Assembly: GCF_949987535.1 (NCBI RefSeq)
Contig: NC_080065.1
Coordinates: forward strand, 38,169,239 to 38,233,238
Length of the DNA stretch: 64,000 nt
Direction of reading: 5' to 3'
From: Balaenoptera acutorostrata
Taxonomy: Eukaryota; Chordata; Mammalia; Artiodactyla; Balaenopteridae
Positions 57,979 through 64,000 of the stretch are shown one piece after another. The translations under genes were made by a program, and so were the position numbers. The notes under the pieces were generated by a model. The model made no database searches, was not told the origin of the DNA, and saw only the letters and a list, made by a program, of their open reading frames with translations. Within the stretch, counting starts at the first letter, position 1; every line of letters begins with the position of its first letter.

Positions 57979-58033
57979 AAACAATCTGATTACAAAATGG
58001 GCAAAAGGTATGAATAGATCCCTCATCAAAAAG
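57979..58033 (+). mobile_element. Old L1 (L1M), part 2
   Basis: A 55-bp piece of the same L1M between two SINEs ('gattacaaaatgggcaaaag', 'gatccctcatcaaaa'). It begins with the right target duplication of the first SINE. Confidence 0.85.
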
Positions 58034-58372
58034 GGCTTCCCTGGTGGCGCAGTGGTTGAGAGTCTGCCTGCCAATGCAGGGGACACGGGTTCGAGCCCTG
58101 GTCTGGGAAGATCTCACATACCGCAGAGCAACTAGGCCCGTGAGCCACAACTACTGAGCCTGCGCATCTGGAGCTTGTGCTCCGCAACAAGAGAGGCCAC
58201 GATAGTGAGAGGCCTGCGCACCGCGATGAAGAGTGGCCCCTGCTTGCGGCAACTAGAGAAAGCCCTCGCACAGAAACGAAGACCCAACACAGCCATAAAT
58301 AAATAAATAAATAAATAAAGGAGTTCCTTTAAAAATAAAAATAAAGATAAAAATAAAAAAAAAGAAATTGGG
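58034..58372 (+). mobile_element. CHR-type SINE inside L1M
   Basis: A full-length copy: 'gggcttccctggtggcgcag' head, A box 'tggcgcagtggttgag', B box 'ggttcgagccc', a body ending 'cccaacacagccataaat', and a long (aaat)n and (aaaat)n tail. Flanks 'tcatcaaaa' and 'tcattaaaa' are a likely target duplication with one mismatch. Confidence 0.93.
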
Positions 58373-58443
58373 TCATTAAAATAAAAAAGATGTACAGGTA
58401 GATGGCAAATAGGAATTCGAAGAGATGATCAAAATCATATGTC
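58373..58443 (+). mobile_element. Old L1 (L1M), part 3
   Basis: 'gatgtacaggtagatggcaa' and 'agagatgatcaaaatcat' continue the L1M ORF2 sequence after the SINE, ending in the left target duplication AAAATCATATGTC (58431-58443) of the next insertion. Confidence 0.85.
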
Positions 58444-58770
58444 TACAAAAATGGTACAAATGAACTTATTTACAAAACAGAAATAGAGTCACAGATGTAG
58501 AAAACAATCTTATGGTTACTAGGGGGAAAAGGGGGGAGGGATAAATTGGGAGATTGGGATTGACATATACACAGTACTATGTATAAAATAGATAACTAAC
58601 AAGGACCTACTGTATAGCACAGGGAACTCTACTCAGTACTCTGTAATGACCTATATGTGAAAGGAATCTAAAAAAGAGTAGATATATGTATATGTATAAC
58701 TGATTCACTTTGCTGTACAGCAGAAAGTAACACAACATTGTAAATCAACTAAACATCAATAAAAATTTAA
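58444..58770 (+). mobile_element. Younger L1, 3'-UTR only, inside L1M
   Basis: A 327-bp L1 3' end ('ggtacaaatgaacttattt', 'caaggacctactgtatagca', 'gtataactgattcacttt', 'aatcaactaaacatcaat'), the same subfamily as the L1 at 15796. It is flanked by AAAATCATATGTC and AAAATCATGTGTC (58771-58783), 12 of 13 identical. Confidence 0.93.
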
Positions 58771-59695
58771 AAAATCATGTGTCATTAGGTAATTGCAAAT
58801 TAAAACAATGAGGCCAACGAGATAGACATATTTATTAGAGTGGCAAAAATCCCAAACACTGACACCACCAAATGCTGGTGAGGATATGGAACAACGAGAC
58901 TACCCATTCATTGTTGGTGGGAATGCAAAAATGGTACAGAACTTTGGAAGACAGTTTGGCAGGTTTTAACAAAGCTAAACATAAACTTATGACTCAGCAA
59001 TCAGACTCCTTGACATTTACCCAAATGAGTAGAAAACAAGCTGACACAGAAACCTGCAATGAATGTTTGTAGCAGCTTTATTTATAATTTCCAAAAACTA
59101 CAAGCGACCAAGAAATGCTTCAATAAGTGAATGAATAAACAAACTATAGTATAACCATTCCATGGAGTGTTGTTATTCAGTGATAAAAAGAAATGAGCTA
59201 TTAAGGTACCAAAAGACATGGAGGAATCTTAAATGCACATTATTAAGTGAGAGAAGTAAGTCTGAAAAAAATATAAACTGTATGATTCTAACTCTATGAC
59301 ATTCTGAAAACTATAGTGAAAGTGAGAAGATCAGTGGTTACCAGGGGTTCAACGGGAGGGAGGAAGGGAGGGATGAATAGGTGGAGCACAAGGCATTTTT
59401 AGGGCAGTGAAACTATTCTACATGATACTGTAGTGATGGATACATGACATTTTGCACTTGTCAAAACAACACAAAGAGGGAACGCTAAAGTAAACTATGG
59501 ACTTTGGTTATTAGTAACATATCAATATTAGCTCAAATCGTAACAAACGCAACACACTTGTACACTTACTGATAATGGGAGAAGCTGTGTTGTGGGGACG
59601 TGGAAAATGAGTTAAATGGGGACTCTGTATATTCCGAGCAGTTTTTCTCTGAACTTAAAACAGCTCTAAAAAATAAAATCTAGTAAAAATATCTC
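58771..59695 (+). mobile_element. Old L1 (L1M), part 4 with 3'-UTR
   Basis: Resumes with 'cattaggtaattgcaaatt' and goes through the ORF2 C-terminus ('attgttggtgggaatgcaaa', 'gactcagcaatcagactcc') and 3'-UTR ('agatcagtggttaccaggg') to an end near 'cagctctaaaaaataaaat'. The 66-codon frame at 58872-59072 is a by-product. Confidence 0.85.
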
Positions 59696-59784
59696 TAAAC
59701 ACACATTGTATATTTTGCATCAGTCCCTGCAATAAAGGCATCAACTTCACATTCATATTCATCACTATTTAGCTGTAAAACAAT

Positions 59785-60040
59785 GTGCTGTTGTGGAAGG
59801 AGCAGGAAAGAGAATCAGACAGGCCTGGCCTTCAATTCCCAGTTATACCATTTACCATCTAGGTGATATTTAGAAAATTGTTAACACTTCTCTGAGCTGC
59901 TTTTCCTTATGTGAAAAATAGACATCATATATAATTTATAGGGTTATTGTGGATATTAAATGAGATATGCACAAAATTACCTAGGAGAGAACCTGGCATA
60001 CATCAGGTACTCCAAAATGTTAGTTATCTTCCATAGATTT
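59785..60040 (+). mobile_element. MIR SINE, plus strand, near full length
   Basis: 'gtgctgttgtggaagga', 'ttcaattcccagttatacc', 'cttctctgagctgcttttc', 'agggttattgtggatatta' and 'aacctggcatacatcaggta' follow MIR from head to 3' end. Confidence 0.85.
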
Positions 60041-60879
60041 TAAAGACATTGTTTTACGATCTGTCCTAAAATCTTAAATCCTTCAAAAGGTTGGTGTGCT
60101 GATTTTCAGAGTTGGTAATTAATAGTACTTAATGCATTTAAAATGGTACATTTTTATTGAATGAAGGAAATGAAAAGAATCTTCATTCTCAAAGAAACAG
60201 GATTCGACTCTCTTAGGGTGGAGAGTATGGTGATTATTACAGACAGCAGGAGAAAGTGTGAGAAAGAGGCACTTCTTAAACCAGCTCATCTGAACATAAG
60301 CGATAATTAATTGAGCAGGAAAGCTGGTAGGTGAAGGAGAGAATAGAATCCCAGCAGTGTTCTTCACTTAGAAATAAGCAACAGAATAAGAAGTTAAATC
60401 TATAATGCTATCGTCCTTTGTATGATGCCTGAGAAGACCTGCACATCATCAAAATTCAAATATGACTAAGTAGTTTTGTATGCTGTGAACACAGTCAAAA
60501 GAGGTTCTCTTCATAGCAGAGGCTGGAAGATGAACTTTCTTCCGACTGAGCATCTTTTCCACCCCACGCTCAGGTTTCCTCTAAGTATCTAGAGGTCCTA
60601 GAAACACAAGCCCAGATGTGAACATGACTATCTCCCCAGGAACTGAAGCCCTCTCAGTTCTCAAGATTCTCTATGACTATATCATCATCATCATTATAAT
60701 CTAATATAACTGGAATAGGTCAAGTACTGCTCAGATGTTAGGGATAATGAAAGAGAAACAGGAAACAGTCTGAAATTTCCCCTCTATTTGAGGAAAAATC
60801 CAGGTTAATTTTTAAAAAATACTAATAAGTTCCTTTATTCTGAAAGGGAAAAGGTAAAAGAGACAGAAGATATCTAGAT
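60041..60879. other. Single-copy-looking DNA, no gene
   Basis: No gene or repeat recognised. An 82-codon minus frame at 60119-60367 has no motif. Confidence 0.45.
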
Positions 60880-61240
60880 GAATATATTAGTTTCCTACTG
60901 CCGCTGCAACACATTACCGCAAACTCAGAAGCTTACCACAACACGAATTTCTTATCTGACAGTTCTGCGGGTCAGAAGTCTGAAATGGGTCTCACTGGCT
61001 AAAATCAAGGTGTTTGTAGGGCTGTGTTACATTCTGAAGGCTCTGGGGAAGAAGTTTCCTTGCCCTTTTCATCTTTTAAAGGCTGCTGACATCTCTTGGC
61101 TCATAGCCCCCTTCCATCTTCAAAGCCAGCAATGCCAAGTCAAGTCTTCACAGTGAAGTACTCTGTCACTTACTCTCTGCCTCCCTCTTCCACTATTAAG
61201 GAATCTTCTGATTACATTGGGCCCACTTGAGTAATCTAGG
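60880..61240 (-). mobile_element. MaLR-like LTR, first part, minus strand
   Basis: 'atattagtttcctactgccg', 'gcaacacattaccgcaaac', 'tcagaagtctgaaatgggt', 'ttggctcatagccccctt' and 'gattacattgggcccactt' follow the complement of an old mammalian LTR related in style to that at 22890. Two SINEs interrupt it, and it resumes at 61766. Confidence 0.6.
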
Positions 61241-61253
61241 CTACTCTCCCTTT
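61241..61253. repeat. SINE target duplication, copy 1 of 3
   Basis: CTACTCTCCCTTT. An identical copy is at 61415-61427, and the inner ACTCTCCCTTT recurs at 61754-61764. Confidence 0.9.
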
Positions 61254-61414
61254 TTTTTTTTTTAACTCCTCCCCCCATTTTATTTAATTTAGTTAATTAA
61301 TTTATTTTTGGCCACGTGGCATGTAGGATCTTAGTTCTCTGACCAGGGATCGAACCCTCACCCCCTACACTGGAAGCGTAGAGTCTTAACCACTGGACCA
61401 CCAAAGAAGTCCCA
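61254..61414 (-). mobile_element. Short CHR-type SINE, minus strand
   Basis: The complement of a tRNA-derived SINE: A/T-rich tail complement, 'tttggccacgtggcatgtag', B-box complement 'gggatcgaaccc', A-box complement 'cttaaccactggaccacc' and head 'aagaagtccc'. It is about 160 bp, so this is the short subfamily lacking the long CpG-rich body. Confidence 0.9.
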
Positions 61415-61428
61415 CTACTCTCCCTTTC
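61415..61428. repeat. Shared target duplication, copy 2 of 3
   Basis: CTACTCTCCCTTTC lies between the two SINEs and serves as the right copy for the first and the left copy for the second. Confidence 0.9.
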
Positions 61429-61753
61429 ATTTTTTTTTTTTTTTTTAAAGACTGAATATCTTTTTTTTTTAAATTAATTATTTATTTATTTTTGGCTGTG
61501 TTGGGTCTTCATTTCTGTGCGAGGGCTTCCTCTAGTTGTGGCAAGCGGGGGCCACTCTTCATCGCGGTGCGCAGGCCTCTCACTATCGTGGCCTCTTATT
61601 GCGGAGCACAGGCTCCAGATGCGCAGGCTCAGTAGTTGTGGCTCACGGGCCCAGTTGCTCCGCGGCATGTGGGATTTTCCCAGACCAGGGCTTGAACCCG
61701 TGTCCCCTGCATTGGCAGGCAGATTCTCAACCACTGCGCCACCAGGGAAGCCC
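61429..61753 (-). mobile_element. Full-length CHR-type SINE, minus strand
   Basis: The complement of a full-length SINE: A-rich tail complement, 'ttggctgtgttgggtcttc', CpG-rich body, B-box complement 'gggcttgaaccc', 'ctcaaccactgcgccacca' and 'gggaagcc' head. It is flanked by ACTCTCCCTTTC on both sides. Frames of 77-117 codons on both strands here are stop-poor SINE sequence. Confidence 0.95.
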
Positions 61754-61765
61754 ACTCTCCCTTTC
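61754..61765. repeat. Target duplication, copy 3 of 3
   Basis: ACTCTCCCTTTC, exact copy of 61417-61428. Confidence 0.93.
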
Positions 61766-61915
61766 TTAATGTCAGCTGATAGCAACCTTAATTCCATCTG
61801 CAACCTTAATTTCCCTGCCATGTAAAGTAATATATTCACTAGATCTGTGGGTTAGGATGTGGGCATCTTTTGGGAGGTTGGAGAGGCACTATTCTGCTTA
61901 ACCACAGTAAATAAC
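61766..61915 (-). mobile_element. MaLR-like LTR, second part
   Basis: Resumes with 'gtcagctgatagcaacctta', 'ttccatctgcaaccttaatt', 'catgtaaagtaatatattcac' and 'gcactattctgcttaacca', continuing the LTR-like element after both SINEs. Confidence 0.6.
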
Positions 61916-63129
61916 CAGTCAGGAGTTGCTGCCCATATCAGTAGAGATGAGTTATGCTCTAACACCTCAGCCCTTCATATTATTCTCTAATACCTCAGAA
62001 CTTCATGTGAGCAGTATAAATGATCTCATTAACTTGATTGAGGTAACTAGTAAAAAGGTCATTTGGCAAACCCTACTTTGAAATTCTTTCCACAGAAGTT
62101 TGTGGCAGCAGGCTGGGATGGATATAGCTTTTTGACATCATCTTTTACCTACTGATCCGCTTATACCTCCTAGTGAATTTAATGTCTTGCTTTAGCACTG
62201 TTTTTTCTTTTTTAAAAATGAAGGACATGTAAAAAAAAAACCACTTTATTTTCAGGAGGCAGGTCTCTCCTTTGCATAGACATTGGGAGGGAGCAAAAAT
62301 AGACAAGAAGACATAGAAAATATTCTTACTAATTATCTGATAACAAATGAAATATTTTATTTATGGCTACAGATCTATTCCCAACTTCCTTAGAAATGCT
62401 TTGGTGTGAAAACAGTCACCAGCCGAGAAATATCTGAGCCTGAGTTCTAGGCAGTGACAATTTCAGAGACTAATGAAAGGAAAAGGATAAAAAACAGAAA
62501 TGTTTTGTTTCTCTTGGGACTGACCAAATTGGGAATGGATTCCCTTGTCTCACAGACACACCCTTCTGAGAACAGTAATCCACAATATGTGAAGTTGCCA
62601 CCCTCCCTAAGGTTGCCTAGACCAGGGACTTGACAGGCCCACTTCTGAACATCGTTTATCAAGCAGAGAACTTTAGAGGTGGAATTTGAATTGCCCTATA
62701 ATTTTGAAATTAATCCTTTCATACTTAGGTTGAGTCCTTTTTGTTGAAAGGAGGAGACATTCATTGGGATGTTTCAAATGTAGAATAATGAAGTTTTAAG
62801 ATTTCCACCAAAGACAGTGGTGTAATATGTTTCCTAATTGTGTCCAGGACAGAATTTTTATGATTATGCAATTGTTTTCCAATTCTCAGCCTCTGAAATA
62901 AACATCTGGACAGGATTATAATACTCTCTGGGTAGAGAGTGGGTCCTTAATTACTATTTACCAATGATGTACTTTAGGTTCCCAGCTCAATAGCACTTCC
63001 TTCTCTGTTCTATAACCTTTATCTTTATGTAAAGATGACTCAGGAGAAATGATGCCCGGAGAACTTTAAAACTTTAGGATGTTTCACAGTCACTAATCTC
63101 CTCAATACTTGTTCTAACTGCCGATTCTC
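61916..63129. other. Single-copy-looking DNA, no gene
   Basis: No gene or repeat recognised. The 71-codon minus frame at 62447-62662 has no recognisable domain. Confidence 0.45.
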
Positions 63130-63256
63130 TGGCTCCATCACCAGTGATTCTGATTCTTAAGGTGTAGAAGGGTACAGGGAATTGGCATTTTTAACAGGCT
63201 TCCTGAGATAACTCTGGTCATGCAGTTTTCTCAGCACACTTTGAGAAACACGGCCC
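63130..63256 (+). mobile_element. MER5A-like fragment, plus strand
   Basis: 'accagtgattctgattctta', 'gaattggcatttttaacag' and the right terminus 'cacactttgagaaacacgg' match the right two thirds of MER5A. The left terminus is missing. Confidence 0.7.
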
Positions 63257-63799
63257 TAGTCCCTTGAACCATTCTGGATGGGCGCTGTGTGCATCCACTT
63301 TGCACAGCCACCTTCATTGAAGAACACACTCTCACACCACACTCTGGGCCAATTAATCTGATTTCTCTAATCATGAGTGTTCTAATCGTTCAGTCTTCAA
63401 AGTGGCGAGATATTTCTCAGAAACCACTTTGGTTTTTGGAGAAGTGGAGTGACTCCATCAACACTGATTTTGTAATGTGGGCAGAGAACAAAATTAACCT
63501 TTTGTTTTCTGGTTTAGGGCAATAATTTAGTCCAAAAAGGAAAGCCAGTAAAATATTCACTGTATCATTTCATTTGTGTACAAACCCTATTTGTGTTTGT
63601 ACTTATATTTTTAGTAATTGAGATTTTTGATGAGTGTCATTGTTCAAAGTCCCAGTGTCCAAGCTGGGAAGAGATGTTGCAGGGGAAGAAAGGGAAGGAG
63701 TGAGAGTGGGTGAGGGGGTTATTCAAGACATTTTATTTTGGGGACATCTGCCAATATTCCTGACATCAACTCAAGCATTCCACGAACAAGTGGTTCTTG
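63257..63799. other. Single-copy-looking DNA, no gene
   Basis: No recognised gene. A 78-codon plus frame at 63289-63525 lacks a motif. Confidence 0.4.
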
Positions 63800-63965
63800 A
63801 TATTTTGGGGGGAGTCATGAACTCTCTTGGGGATCTGATTAAAGATCTAAAGCTCCCCAACAGGAACATATATGTAGACACACTTACAACAATTTTCAAA
63901 CAATTGTAAGTATGTCATGGGTCCCCCTCTCCCAAAGCTCATCTAGAATTAGAAGTTGTGTTCTG
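63800..63965 (+). repeat. Possible old MER-type repeat fragment
   Basis: 'catgaactctcttggggatc', 'tgattaaagatctaaagctc' and 'catgggtccccctctccca' resemble a diffuse old DNA-transposon-derived mammalian repeat. The 91-codon frame at 63634-63909 crosses it and is not called as a gene. Confidence 0.3.
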
Positions 63966-64000
63966 AGAAGATTGCCCCGTGACCCTTCCTTTAGGGGAAT

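Noticed and set aside
57118..59695. CRISPR-like or tandem array because of the repeated SINE units
   Set aside because: The repeats are dispersed SINEs of about 340 bp with individual target duplications in a mammalian genome.
61486..61839. Frames of up to 117 codons on both strands
   Set aside because: They are the same SINE-derived peptides in a minus-strand copy.

Overview
This is a stretch of mammalian nuclear DNA, most probably from a cetacean (whale or dolphin) or a close cetartiodactyl relative. The evidence is the repeats. There are full-length tRNA-derived SINEs with the 'ggcttccctggtggcgcagtggtt' head, split A and B boxes and (aaat)n tails of the CHR (Cetacea-Hippo-Ruminant) type. 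The L1 elements share a 3' end ending in 'ccaataaagatgttaaa'. Beneath these lie old L2, MIR, MER5, Tigger, L1M and MaLR-LTR fossils common to placental mammals. Base composition is AT-rich and CpG-poor outside the SINEs.

I find no convincing protein-coding gene, exon, tRNA, rRNA or CRISPR array. Every longer open frame that I can identify lies in a repeat: L1 ORF2 remnants (15.9-16.4, 35.3-35.6, 46.4-47.4 kb), decayed L2 reverse-transcriptase sequence (1.2, 15.2, 19-20 kb), or CpG-rich SINEs (37.3 and 61.5 kb). The rest are short and unremarkable. The window is intergenic or lies inside a very large intron.

Layout. 0-5 kb: L1 tail, an L2 copy, then long AT-rich single-copy DNA. 5-13 kb: a 5'-truncated L1, L2, L1M, an LTR-like block and a hAT MITE. 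14-21 kb: MIR and three L2 copies, one split by an L1 and one by a MER5A. 21-24 kb: an L1M 5' region split by a MaLR LTR. 24-33 kb: mostly single-copy, with a tandem duplication, MIR, L2 and an L1M-like block. 33.7-35.7 kb: L2 split by an LTR, then a minus-strand L1. 36-43 kb: L2, one SINE, MIRs and single-copy DNA with homeodomain-like motifs. 44-48.5 kb: a degenerate ERV-like block hosting an L1, followed by an internally deleted Tigger. 49-51 kb: two LTRs of one family in opposite orientation, then an L1 tail. 53-54 kb: MIR and L1 with a CA microsatellite. 56.6-59.7 kb: a promoter-like or LTR-like module, then an old L1 pierced by two SINEs and a younger L1 tail. 60.9-61.9 kb: an LTR-like element carrying two SINEs that used the same target site in succession.

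The best-supported content is the insertion history. Target-site duplications can be read directly for most young insertions, which gives a relative order of events. I see no previously undescribed biological system. Family names rest on recognised motifs without a database search, so names for the older LTRs and L1M pieces are tentative.
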